Assembly: GCA_947561395.2 (NCBI GenBank)
Contig: OX387185.1
Coordinates: forward strand, 19,308,366 to 19,372,365
Direction: 5' to 3'
Origin: Buxus sempervirens
Lineage: Eukaryota; Streptophyta; Magnoliopsida; Buxales; Buxaceae
DNA: 64,000 bases
The translations under genes and the position numbers were made by a program. Positions 44,306-54,584 of this stretch are shown here, piece by piece. A model generated the notes under the pieces. That model saw nothing but the letters and a program-made list of their open reading frames with translations, had not been told where the DNA came from and ran no database searches. Within the stretch, counting starts at the first letter, position 1. Each line of letters begins with the position of its first letter.

Positions 44306-45491
44306 TGTAAGTGTGAAAACTCACACTTCCTTTTATGGCAAATGTTTGACAAATCATGTCTTCTAATAATCTTCAAAGTTGTGCAGAATGAACAATGAAA
44401 ATTCAGTGAATTTAGTAAAGAAGAAGAAGACGATGCTGCCACACAGCTACCACGCCGCTGGTAGCTCAAGGAAATGAAAGATTGTCTAAATAAAGCATCT
44501 CTTGTGAAGGCACTTGAGAGGAACAACGCCGCTGCCACTCCGCTGGCAGCGCATAAGTGAAACAGTGCTTTGAAAGTAAGGCACGTGCACTAGCGTCGTA
44601 AGGCGACGCCGACACGCCGCTGGTAGCGCAGAGCGAGATTGAAGATTCTATGATCAGCTGTGCACATGCCGCGTTCTCTCCCGCTAGCAGCTCGCTGGCA
44701 GCGCGCCCTTAACTGATTCAACTCGTTCTGAGCGGGACTTGAGTTCGCTTCCAGCCGTCTACCCCGATCGCTCCACGACGCCACCAGCGCTCGACGCGAT
44801 CTGAGTTTTCTCCTTTAAATAGACGTGCTGTAATTTTTAGAAAGGACTTTTTTCTTTGGATCAATTTGATTTCGGATCTTGAGGTGTTTGAGATTCGATC
44901 AATTATTCTTTAGAGAGTCGGTGATCGAGTGAGGGGGAGATCTAAGATAGATCGCCTGGAATTGAAGTTTGTGGATTCTTCTTCAATTCGGAACTTCACC
45001 TGATCGTGTGATCGCCTGGATTGGTGATCGGCTTTGTTTGATGCATAGGTGGATTCCTACTGCATTGGATCGTCTCAGTGGACTCTGAGGTGATTGTTGC
45101 GATCTGGATTGATCGTGTTCTGCAGCTTGTGGATTCAAGCTGTGTTGCAGTTCGTGGATTCGAACTGTGGATCACTGGTGAGTGATTGTTTGCGATTTGG
45201 ATTGATCGTGTTCTGCAGCTTGTGGATTCAAGCTGTGTTGCAGTTCGTGGATTCGAGCTGTGGATTGCTGTTGAGTGAGTTCAATTGTAAAGGGTAAGTG
45301 TGTGCTCCTTTGTAATTGTCTTTTCATTCAATAGTGGAAATTCGAAGGGTTAGTCGCCTCATATAGACTCGAGGTTTTTCCTGGATCTGGATTCAGGTTT
45401 CCTCGTATAAATTCTGTGTATATGTTTCCATATTGTTAAGATCAAAATTGTTGTAGATCGAGGACCTGTAGAGTAGTCTCCTACTCTTTTA
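44306..45491 (+). repeat. 5' LTR of the SIRE-type copia
   Basis: It begins TGTAAGTGTG and ends CTCTTTTA (the 3' LTR ends CTCTTTCA). U3 is rich in CGCTGGYAGCG-like motifs (44450-44790); a TATA-like CTTTAAATAG lies near 44813. The R/U5 part holds the hairpin array at 44959-45397 and a 93-bp direct duplication at about 45099-45284, present also in the 3' LTR but single in the copy at 59337. Confidence 0.95.
44959..45397 (+). repeat. Hairpin array with constant loop TGGATT in copia R/U5
   Basis: Arms around TGGATT: GATCGCC/GGTGATC (45010-45029), TAGG/CCTA (45046-45059), CGATC/GATCG (45100-45115), CAGCTTG/CAAGCTG (45123-45142), CAGTTCG/CGAACTG (45148-45167), CGATT/GATCG (45193-45208), CAGCTTG/CAAGCTG (45216-45235) and CAGTTCG/CGAGCTG (45241-45260). 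Two wider hairpins include TGGATT in the loop: GAATTGAAG/CTTCAATTC (44959-44989) and CCTG/CAGG (45380-45397). They lie downstream of the TATA-like box and so would be in the RNA. Confidence 0.85.
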
Positions 45492-45493
45492 AT

Positions 45494-45506
45494 TGGTATC
45501 AGAGCC
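45494..45506 (+). other. Primer binding site, initiator Met tRNA
   Basis: TGGTATCAGAGCC follows the 5' LTR by two bases and is the exact site usual in plant copia elements. Confidence 0.93.
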
Positions 45507-45551
45507 TATTCACTTTCAATTGTTTTACAAAGTGTGATCTAGATCTATAGC

Positions 45552-47423
45552 ATGGACTTTGGAAAAGAAGGAGGATCTGCCTCTAGACCTCCATTACTTG
45601 AAGGTAACAATTATTCTTACTGGAAAGCAAGAATGAGAGCTTACCTGAAATCTATCGATGAGCGTGTCTGGCTCTCGGTTTGTAATGGTTATCATCCACT
45701 TGAGATCACAACAGAAGGAGGTGTTGTGATCCCTAAACCTCATGATCAGTGGACTAAAGCTGAATCTGATCTATGTGGATGGAACAACAAGGCAATGAAT
45801 GCCTTATTTTGTGCTGTTAGTGTTGAGGAATTCAGGAGAATTTCCTCATGTGAAGTCGGTAAGGAAGCTTGGGACATTCTTGAGGTCACTCATGAAGAAA
45901 CCTCAGCTGTCAAGCTGTCCAGACTTCAAAGACTTACTACATCTTTCGAAACTCTATATATGAAAGATGATGAGTCTTTTGATGAGTTTTATGCTAAACT
46001 CTCAGATATTGTTAATTCGAGTTTTAATCTTGGAGAAAAGATTTCTACATCTAAGGTTGTTAGAAAAATCTTGAGATCTTTGCCTGAAAAATTCAGACCT
46101 AAAGTTACTGCCATACAAGAGGCAAAAGATGTAGATACCATGAGAATTGAAGATCTGGTAGGATCTTTACAGACTTATGAGCTAGATCTGAATATTCCTA
46201 TAAGGAGTAAAGGAATAGCTCTAAAATCTGTAAATACTGAAGAATCAGATAATTCTGATGTTGATATGGATGAACTTGTTCTCTTAGCTAAAAAGTTTAA
46301 GAGAATGTTTAAAAAGAGACAATCCAATCCTTCATCATCCATGGACAGATCTAATAGGAGTTCTGATAAGAAAATTTCTGATCTAAGAAAGGAGAAGAAA
46401 TTTTCTCAGATTGATGAAGTTCAATGTTACAAATGTAGAGGATTTGGACATGTTGCCTCTGATTGTCCCTCAAAGGATAAAAAGAAAAAGACAAATTATC
46501 AGGTTACTTGGGATGACAGTAATACTGATAATTCTTCACAATCTGATGAGGATATTTCTGCTAATTTTACTGCTTTCAATTCCTTTTACTCATCTTCTTC
46601 TGGTAGTTCAATCTCTGGAATTGCAGGAGATAATAAAGAGACTTTATTAGATGATGAAGAAGAATTACAAGAAGCCTACAATCAGCTTTATAAGGAATTC
46701 AACAGAGCTCAGAAGAAAGTCAAGAAACTGAGTAAAAAATTGAAGGAATCAGAAACAGAGAAAAATAAAGCTCTTGCAGAGATAGATTCAATAAACAAGA
46801 AGTTACTTGAAAGACATGCCAAAGAAAATTCTCTGGTAACTTCTTTAACTGAAAAAACTGAAAAATTAAAAGAAAAGGAAGCTCAGATTTCTGCACTTCA
46901 AGGTAAAGTGATTGAACTTAAGAAAGTTTCAAATTCAATTAAATCTAATGCTTCAAATTCTTCTGCAGGAAATCATCAAATTGATGAGGAATCAACTTCA
47001 AAGGAAGTTCCTGAAAGCTCAAATTCTGCTGAAAAGAGGATGAGTGTAAGTAATCAAAATAAGGAATCTTCACAGAAAATTTCTGCTGGTGAAGTAAGAA
47101 CAACAGGTAAATCTTCAACATCTGCAAAATCTAAATCTGTACAGTTTAGAAATACTGTCAAATCTGGAAATGTTGATTTTTCTGAACATAGGTTCATACC
47201 TGTGTGTCATCACTGCAATAAAAAGGGTCATATAATACCAAAGTGTTATGTTTTGCATGGTTTTCCTGAGGGATATTTTGACAATAAGAGGAAAGTAAAT
47301 CAAAGTCAGTCCCTGGATTTATACAACAGATTTGATTCCCTGTTAAAATTGACTGAAACATTAAATAAGGAAGTTACAAATCTGTCAAAGAAACTTCCTT
47401 CAAAAACTCAAGTAGTTGATTAA
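45552..47423 (+). CDS. gag of the SIRE-type copia, apparently intact
   Basis: 623 codons, starting MDFGKEGGSASRPP 45 bases after the primer site. The N-terminal 220 residues are the copia capsid domain (NNYSYWKARMRAYLKS; FDEFYAKLSDIV). The first CCHC knuckle is CYKCRGFGHVASDC at residues 292-305. Then come an acidic serine-rich stretch, a long coiled coil at about residues 370-470, and a second CCHC knuckle CHHCNKKGHIIPKC at about residues 552-565. Two knuckles and the length fit SIRE/Maximus. The TAA at 47421 and a TAG at 47433 separate it in the same frame from protease, where many copia elements read on without a stop. Confidence 0.88.
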   Translation: MDFGKEGGSASRPPLLEGNNYSYWKARMRAYLKSIDERVWLSVCNGYHPLEITTEGGVVIPKPHDQWTKAESDLCGWNNKAMNALFCAVSVEEFRRISSCEVGKEAWDILEVTHEETSAVKLSRLQRLTTSFETLYMKDDESFDEFYAKLSDIVNSSFNLGEKISTSKVVRKILRSLPEKFRPKVTAIQEAKDVDTMRIEDLVGSLQTYELDLNIPIRSKGIALKSVNTEESDNSDVDMDELVLLAKKFKRMFKKRQSNPSSSMDRSNRSSDKKISDLRKEKKFSQIDEVQCYKCRGFGHVASDCPSKDKKKKTNYQVTWDDSNTDNSSQSDEDISANFTAFNSFYSSSSGSSISGIAGDNKETLLDDEEELQEAYNQLYKEFNRAQKKVKKLSKKLKESETEKNKALAEIDSINKKLLERHAKENSLVTSLTEKTEKLKEKEAQISALQGKVIELKKVSNSIKSNASNSSAGNHQIDEESTSKEVPESSNSAEKRMSVSNQNKESSQKISAGEVRTTGKSSTSAKSKSVQFRNTVKSGNVDFSEHRFIPVCHHCNKKGHIIPKCYVLHGFPEGYFDNKRKVNQSQSLDLYNRFDSLLKLTETLNKEVTNLSKKLPSKTQVVD

Positions 47424-47890
47424 GGTACTTCTTAGAAAACTCCTGAAAAACAGATTTGGGTTAGAAAAGATTCCTTAGTTGCTAATGTGGTTCATGTAGC
47501 TTTGAAAGCTCATGATGTCAACATGTGGTACTTGGACAGTAGTTGTTCAAGACATATGTGTGGACATAGGTCTATGTTTAGTACCTTTGAAGAATACTTT
47601 GGTGTAAGTGTTACATTTGGTGATGGAAGCACTTCTCAAGTTAAAGGTAAAGGAACTGAAAATGGTCCTAATGGTGTTTGTCTGAAAGATGTGTTATTTG
47701 TATCTGGTTTGAAGGCAAACTTGATTAGTATTAGCCAGTTATGTGATTCCAGATTGTTTGTCAATTTTACCAGAAAAGAATGTAAAATTTTGGATAAGTC
47801 TGGTAAAACTGTTCTTATAGGTGTAAGAACAAGTGACAATTGTTATGGAATCATTGGAAACAATGAAAAATCTTTAAAATCTTCTGTATG
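47424..47890 (+). pseudogene. Protease region of the copia
   Basis: In the frame of gag after two stops. The active-site stretch is YLDSSCSRHMCG near 47527; the family reads Asp-Ser-Gly, here Asp-Ser-Ser, so the catalytic loop is altered. Downstream KANLISISQLCD is typical of the copia protease/integrase linker. No independent start is expected for this region in an intact polyprotein. Confidence 0.8.
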
Positions 47891-48960
47891 TAATGAAATT
47901 GATTTGTGGCATAGAAGACTTGGTCACATTAACTATAGAGATTTGTCAAAATCTCTAAGTCTGAATTGGTTAGAGGAATTCCCAAGTTTGGGAACAATAA
48001 AAAGAAAGGAATGTGTGGTCCTTGCAATCAAGGAAAACAAATCAAAGCCACACACAAGAAAACCAACATTGTAGGAACCTCTAGACCATTAGAACTGATT
48101 CATATGGACTTAATGGGACCTACAAAGACTGAAAGTCTTGGAGGAAAGAGGTATATCTTTGTTGCTGTAGATGACTACAGTAGATACACCTGGGTAAATT
48201 TTGTAAGAGAAAAATCTGAATGTTTTGATTGTTTTAAACAATTGTGCTGTCAAATTCAAGTTGAAAAGAACTTGCAAATAGGGAGAATTGTTAGAATAAG
48301 ATCTGATCATGGGACAGAATTTGAAAATCAGATGTTTTCCAAATTCTGTGAAGACCAGGGAATTAAACATGAATTTTCTGCTCCTAAGACTCCACAGCAA
48401 AATGGAGTTGTGGAAAGGAAAAACTGAGTTTTGCAGGAAATGGCTAGAACCATGATGATAGCCAAGAAAGTGTCAACAAAATTCTGGGCTGAAGCTATAA
48501 ATACTGCCTGTTATATAAGTAACAGAGTATATGTCAGATCTGGGTGGAAACAAACTCCTTATGAAATTTGGAAAGGAAAACAGCCAAACCTGAAATATTT
48601 TAGAGTCTTTGGAAGTAAATGCTATATTCTAAGGGACAAAGAAAATCTAGGAAAATTTGATTCTAGAAGTGATGAAGGAATCTTTCTAGGATATTCTTCT
48701 TCTAGTGGAGCATACAGAGTTTTTAACTTGAAAAAATCTGTTGTAATGGAATCTATTAATGTGTTAATAGATGATGAAGGAACTGACTGTGAACTTTTAC
48801 AGGTTGTAGATGAAGAGGATGAAATCAGAGATGCTTCCTCAAGCAATGAAGTGGCTCCTCTGACAAAAACTCTCAAAGATCACCCAACTGAGCAAATTGT
48901 TGGAAATATTTCAGATGGTGTAAGAACAAGACATCAAGTACATAATGAGGTAATATTTTC
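47891..48960 (+). pseudogene. Integrase of the copia
   Basis: The zinc-binding domain begins HRRLGHINYRDLS near 47910; a frame change around 47950-47970 moves its Cys pair (CGPCNQGKQ) to the next frame. The catalytic core is present with Asp in HMDLMGP (near 48104), Asp in RSDHGTEF (near 48303) and Glu in NGVVERKN (near 48415). A TGA at 48425, just after the Glu, replaces a likely CGA. The C-terminal part ([20 protein letters not shown]) is normal for copia. Confidence 0.85.
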
Positions 48961-50475
48961 CTCTTATCTATCTCAATTTGAGCCAAAATCGTATAAAGAT
49001 GCCTTGTTGGATGAATCCTGCTTAAATGCTATGTATGAAGAACTAAACCAATTTACTAGAAATAATGTATGGGAATTGGTTGAAAGACCTTCTGATCTGA
49101 ATGTGATAGGAACCAAATGGATTTTTAAGAACAAATCTGATGAGAATGGGATAGTAACCAGAAATAAAGCTAGGCTTGTTGCTCAGGGATACACCCAAGT
49201 AGAAGGAATAGATTTTGATGAAACCTTTGCTCCTGTAGCTAGGTTAGAATCAATCAGATTACTTTTGTCTATTGCATGCTATTTGAAGTTTAAACTGTTT
49301 CAAATGGATATTAAGAGGTCTATGTAGAGCAACCTAAAGGATTTGAGGACACAAATCATCCTAAATATGTTTATAAACTGAACAAAGTCTTGTATGGACT
49401 CAAACAAGCTCCTAGAGCTTGGTATGAGAGACTCACCTCTTTTTTACTTGAATCTGGTTTTATGAGAGGAAATGTGGATAAAACTCTCTTTATTCAAAGA
49501 GAATCCAAACATATTTTGATTGCTCAAATCTATGTTGATGACATAGTGTTTGGATCTACTTCTGAAAATCATGCTCACTCCTTTGCAGACTTAATGAAAA
49601 GTGAATTTGAGATGAGTATGATGGGTGAACTGAACTTTTTCTTAGGACTTCAGATTTATCAATCTCAACAAGGGATTTTTTTCTCTCAAGCAAAATATGC
49701 TAGAAATCTAGTCAAAAGATTCAGTTTAACTCATGCAAAACATGCTAGGACTCCTATGAGTACTAGCTTAAAGCTTGCAAAAGATGAATCTGGTAAGGAT
49801 ATAGACCCTACCTTGTACAGAGGGATGATTGGAAGTCTTCTGTACTTAACAGCAAGTAGACCTGATATATGTTTTAGTGTTGGAGTTTGTGCAAGATATC
49901 AGGCCAGTCCTAAAGAATCTCATCTAAATGCTGTAAAAAGGATTATAAAGTATGTTAATGGTACTGTTGATCTGGGAATTTGGTTTTCCAAAGAAACAAA
50001 CCCATATCTGATTGGATACACTGATGCTGATTGGGCTGGGTTTATGGATGATAGGAAAAGCACCTCTGGTGGTTGCTTTTATATGGGAGATAATCTCATT
50101 GCTTGGTTAAGCAAAAAGCAAAACTCAGTTTCTCTGAGTACTGCTGAAGCAGAGTACATTGCTGCTGGAAGTAGTTGTACTCAACTAATTTGGACGAAAC
50201 AAATGCTATCTGATTATGGTTTAGATCAGGACCAAATAATTCTCTTCTGTGACAATCAGAGTGTCATAAATATTTCCAAAAATCCTGTTCAACACTCAAG
50301 GACCAAACATATAGACATCAGGCATCACTTTATAAGAGAGTTAATTGAAGACAAAACTGTTTTGATTGAATATATATCTACTGAAAAACAGTTGGCTGAC
50401 ATTTTCACTAAACCTTTAGATCAGAACAAATTTGAAACTCTTAGGAAATCCCTAGGAGTTTGCTCTCAAAATTGA
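48961..50475 (+). pseudogene. Reverse transcriptase and RNase H of the copia
   Basis: RT starts around 49020 ([34 protein letters not shown]). At about 49312 the frame breaks: FQMDIK is followed directly by [12 protein letters not shown] in another frame, so roughly ten codons plus a frame step are missing. RT resumes with YGLKQAPRAWYE (49390) and the catalytic YVDD (near 49542). RNase H ends with GYTDADWAG, STAEAEYIAA, DNQSV and KHIDIRHHF and a normal stop at 50473. Apart from the break the C-terminal 361 codons are open. Confidence 0.88.
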
Positions 50476-51425
50476 AAATCAGGTTCTGTTTTGAGTTAAT
50501 TTAGATGTAAAATAATCTACATATCTGTTCAAAATGATCTTGTGTGTTCTTGATACTGAAATCTTAATTCAGGAAGCTTGAGTCTATGCATATTGATAGA
50601 AATGTCTTATAATCAACTATCATTTTTGTCTTAAACACTTTTGTGCATTGAAGTTTATTATGTGTTTGAAGCTTGGATTCTATAGGCTATCAGCTTTATG
50701 AAAAGAAAAGTTTTGGAAATGGCTGCCATAGAGACTAGAGTGAAAGCCACTGTAATTCTCAAAAAGAAAAAGAGAAAGAAGGTATATCCTTGGAATGAAC
50801 TGTAAACTCAGGTTTTTTAAGGGTCAATGCCTTCTACAAAAAGAAAAGAAAAAGAGATCAGAAAAGGCTACCTATCTCTGATGTGCGAAAGCCACCAAAA
50901 TGAAGTTGGGGTATGTCTATACTTTCCAAGTATGATTACACTAAAATAGCCTTCCATATGTATAAAGTGTAAAAGTCAAAAAAATGTTTTTCACACACTA
51001 CACAAAAATTGACTAATTAATATGCATATGAGCTCAATATCTTGAAGAAAATTTATAGTATGAGAAACCATGAAGGAATTTTGGTCATAGATATGAAATG
51101 TGTCACATCTGAATTAACCTTGATAGGTTCCTTAAGATCAGTTTTGTGAATAAGTACTTCTTGGATTAAATAACTGTTGATTATCTGGATGATTTTAGTT
51201 TAGTTAAAATCTTAGCTTTGTGTTTAGAAGTGTGATTTTTTTTCATGAAGAATAGTTCAAACTCTTTTTATAAATTTTTGCCTTATGAGTGTATTTCTGT
51301 TTGAGTGTGCATGTGCACCTTCTACGTCGCTAGAAGCGTGCTGGTAGCCTCTCCTCTATTTCATGCTTTGGCACCTGCCGTGGTAAGCGTCGCTGGATGC
51401 ACGCTGGCAGCGAAATCTTTTTCCC
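50476..51425 (+). other. Spacer between copia pol and ORF3
   Basis: About 950 bp, A/T-rich with AAAAAGAAAAAGAG-like purine runs near 50760-50850. No coding signal is seen. Its last 110 bases turn G/C-rich with CGTCGCTAGAAGCG and CGCTGGCAGCG motifs like those of the LTR U3. Confidence 0.65.
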
Positions 51426-51433
51426 TATAAAAG
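51426..51433 (+). promoter_or_regulatory. Possible internal promoter of ORF3
   Basis: CCCTATAAAAGGGGG is a strong TATA-like box 303 bases before the ORF3 start. As in the LTR, it is preceded by CGCTGGYAGCG-type motifs (51325-51413). This is an inference: SIRE-type elements are usually assumed to express the 3' ORF by splicing or readthrough. Confidence 0.4.
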
Positions 51434-51735
51434 GGGGAAATCTGTTTCATTTTTTTACCTCTGTTTTTTTACTCTCTTTGCTTTTCACCTCGCTCCTCAC
51501 GTCGTGGTCATACTCTGCCTTCGTGCTTACCCTCCGTCACCTTGTTCACTGTTCAGGTAAAATTTTTTTTACTGTCTTCATCTTGCTTCTCCATTTTCTA
51601 CTTCCTATTTCAGTGGTCTTCTCTCGTGCTTCTTAGCTAGGGTTTGGTAGATTATTCTGCCATTAGGGCTTTATCGTGCATTGTTTGTTTCTGTCTGTTT
51701 TGTTCTCTCTCTTTCATCTTTTTTAAATCTTCACC

Positions 51736-53025
51736 ATGCCTCTCAAGAGAAAATCAAGGACTGATTCTCCTTCCACATCTTCTCCACCTGTGAGGTCTTC
51801 TCCTGTTATCTCTTCTCCTCCAGTGAGGCCCCCTTCCCCTTCTCATTCCTCTGAACCATTCCTTGGGAATGGTTTATCTGATTTTAATTAGTTCTTCAAG
51901 CACAGGCCACTCCTTTTGGAAAGGGCCATTAAGCTTGAGTCTTTTTCTAAATCTCCTCTCTACTCATTGTTTTCGGACAATGGTTGGAAAAAATTTGCTT
52001 TGATCAGTGGTTTTGCCTATCCGGACCTGGTTCGAGAATTTTATTCGAACCTCCACCATCTTCATCTTGCCAATCAAGGCTATGTCAAAGCCTATGTCAA
52101 GGGTATCTCTTTCAACTTCTCGAAAAAGCTTATCTCCTCTCTTCTCGAACTGCCCCTTGTTGATTCTCCTTCCTTTAACTTTCTTGATTCTCATACTGAT
52201 CCTCCCATGGAGTCTATTATTCCTTCTCTTATTGTTCAGGGTGCTCCCACCTCCATCAAAAACAAGCCCAACTATCTGCCTCATGGCTCTCTTCAAGATC
52301 TTCTTAGGATCTTGAATCTGTTTGTATGTGCCTCTCTTGTTCCCTCAGATCACCATTCTGAGATTTCTCACTCTAAAGCAAGACTTCTTCATGCTCTCTG
52401 GAACAGAGACAGTGTGTGTCTTCCCTCCATCATATTCCATCAAATCCTTCAGCCTCGGAATTTAAAATCCAAGACTGCTGCTCTTCCATTTGGGATTTTC
52501 ATCTCTTTCCTGTGTATTCACCAGGGAATCTTACCTGACCCTGTTGAATTGATCATTCATCCCAGACCTCCCATTGATTCCTCCACTCTGACCAGAAGTA
52601 AACGAGCAAATCCTTTTCGTTTGGTGTCTTCTGAACCCTCTTCTTCTCAGTCCTCTTTGTCCAGCTCTGATGCTGTGGAAATTATGGAAAAACTGAATTC
52701 CATGCAAGCCTCCCAGGAGGCTTTCAATTCTGAAGTTAGGGCTCACATGCTCATGATGAGCATGTTCAAATCAGAGACCCAAGAGAAGCTGGAGAAGCTT
52801 GCAAAGGATGTTGATTTTGCATGTGGCGAAGTTCAAAGGGATGTTGCTGCTCAGCAACGAATGCAAAATGAAGCTGATCATTTTCTGAGCAGCATTCGAA
52901 GAACTCAACGGGAGATGGATCACAAACTCTGTTGGCTGCACTCTCGGTCCCAAGACGCATACAAGCATTACTCAAGGACTTGGGAACCAAAACCACCTTC
53001 CAGAAAGGGGGAGTTTTTTGGATGA
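51736..53025 (+). pseudogene. ORF3 of the SIRE-type copia (env-like position, unknown function)
   Basis: It starts MPLKRKSRTDSPSTSS at 51736, 429 codons, with one in-frame TAG at codon 52 (51889-51891). The N-terminus is basic and Ser/Pro-rich. The main part (about residues 60-280: SLFSDNGWKKFALISGF; LLELPLVDSPSF) is like the putative plant transposon proteins found after pol in SIRE-type elements. The C-terminal third (about 310-400) is heptad-like and probably coiled coil. I see no signal peptide or convincing membrane segment, so an envelope role is doubtful. The stop could be a recent C-to-T change (CAG). Confidence 0.75.
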
Positions 53026-53379
53026 TGATTCTGCTGGGTTGTTGCTGCTTGCTGCTGGGTTGTTGCTACTTGCTGCTTGTTGTTATTTTTTCTTCTTTAT
53101 GCTGTTGTTAGGTTGTTTTTAGTAGTTTCTGAAAGTTGGTTTGTGGGGGAGTTTTCTCTGGGTTTGTGAGGGAAGTTTTCTGGTGGTTGGCTGTGTATGT
53201 ATTTGGTTGGATATATGTGTATATGTTGGAACAAAGGATACATTTTTGAATGAATGAAATTCTGGATTCTCCCAAATCATTGTGTCTCTCTTATCAGTGT
53301 GGTTTTAAATTCTTAAATGGACATCAATATTAACTGAGGTTGATATTAAACACTGGTTTAAGGTTGTTGTCAGGCATTT
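53026..53379 (+). other. Spacer between ORF3 and the polypurine tract
   Basis: T/G-rich, with repeats of TTGCTGCTTGCTGC at 53040-53085. Nothing coding is seen. Confidence 0.6.
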
Positions 53380-53393
53380 GCCAAGGGGGAGAT
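53380..53393 (+). other. Polypurine tract of the copia
   Basis: GCCAAGGGGGAGAT lies immediately before the 3' LTR. AAGGGGGAGA is the usual copia plus-strand primer. Confidence 0.9.
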
Positions 53394-54579
53394 TGTAAGT
53401 GTGAAAACTCACACTTCCTTTTATAGCAAATTTTTGACAAATCATGTCTTCTAATAATCTTCAAAGTTGTGCAGAATGAACAATGAAAATTCAGTGAATT
53501 TAGTAAAGAAGAAGAAGACGATGCTGCCACACAGCTACCACGCCGCTGGTAGCTCAAGGAAATGAAAGATTGTCTAAATAAAGCATCTCTTGTGAGGCAC
53601 TTGCGAGGAACAACGCCGCTGCCACTCCGCTGGCAGCGCATAAGTGAAACAGTGCTTTGAAAGTAAGGCACGTGCACTAGCGTCGTAAGGCGACGCCGAC
53701 ATGCCGCTGGTAGCGCAGAGCGAGATTGAAGATTCTATGATCAGCTGTGCACATGCCGCGTTCTCTCCCGCTAGCAGCTCGCTGGCAGCGCGCCCTTAAC
53801 TGATTCAACTTGTTCTGAGCGGGACTTGAGTTCGCTTCCAGCCGTCTACCCCGATTGCTCCACGACGCCACCAGCGCTCAACGCGATCTGAGTTTTCTCC
53901 TTTAAATAGACGTGCTGTAATTTTTAGAAAGGACTTTTTTCTTTGGATCAATTTGATTTCGGATATTGAGGTGTTTGAGATTCGATCAATTATTCTTTAG
54001 AGAGTCGGTGATCGAGTGAGGGGGAGATCTGAGATAGATCGCCTGGAATTGAAGTTTGAGGATTCTTCTTCAATTCAAAACTTCACCTGATCGTGTGATC
54101 GCCTAGATTGGTGATCGGCTTTGTGTGATGCATAGGTGGATTCATACTGCATTGGATCGTCTCAGTGGACTCTGAGGTGATTGTTGCGATCTGGATTGAT
54201 CGTGTTCTGCAGCTTGTGGATTCAAGCTGTGTTGCAGTTCGTGGATTCGAACTGTGGATCACTGGTGAGTGATTGTTTGCTATCTGGATTGATCGTGTTC
54301 TGCAGCTTGTGGATTCAAGTTGTGTTGCAGTTCGTGGATTCGAGCTGTGGATTGCTGTTGAGTGAGTTCAATTGTAAAGGTTAAGTGTGTGCTCCTTTGT
54401 AATTGTCTTTTCATTCAATAGTGGAAATTCGAAGGGTTAGTCGCCTCATATAGACTCGAGGTTTTTCCTGGATCTGGATTTAGGTTTCCTTGTATAATTC
54501 TTTGTGTGTATGTTTCTGCATTGTTAAATTCTTAATTGTTGTAGATCGTGGACCTATAGAGTAGTCCTCTACTCTTTCA
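53394..54579 (+). repeat. 3' LTR of the SIRE-type copia
   Basis: It begins TGTAAGTGTG and ends CTCTTTCA, 1186 bp as in the 5' LTR, followed by GTGCC. Most TGGATT hairpins are kept. Some have changed: TAGG/CATA near 54132, CTATC/GATCG near 54281 (broken) and CAGCTTG/CAAGTTG near 54304 (wobble). Confidence 0.95.
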
Positions 54580-54584
54580 GTGCC

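Larger units (their letters stand above)
44306..54579 (+). mobile_element. SIRE/Maximus-type Ty1-copia element
   Basis: A 10.27-kb complete element with LTRs of equal length (1186 bp each) and target duplication GTGCC at 44301-44305 and 54580-54584. The order is LTR, iMet primer site, gag, protease, integrase, RT, RNase H, spacer, extra ORF3, polypurine tract, LTR. The protease-integrase-RT order is copia; two zinc knuckles and the ORF after pol point to SIRE/Maximus. The LTRs differ by about 2.5 percent by eye. pol carries two frame changes and several stops. It sits in the integrase gene of the Tat element and so is younger. Confidence 0.95.

Noticed and set aside
51736..53025. Genuine envelope gene
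   Set aside because: No signal peptide, membrane anchor or cysteine-rich ectodomain is visible; only the position resembles env.
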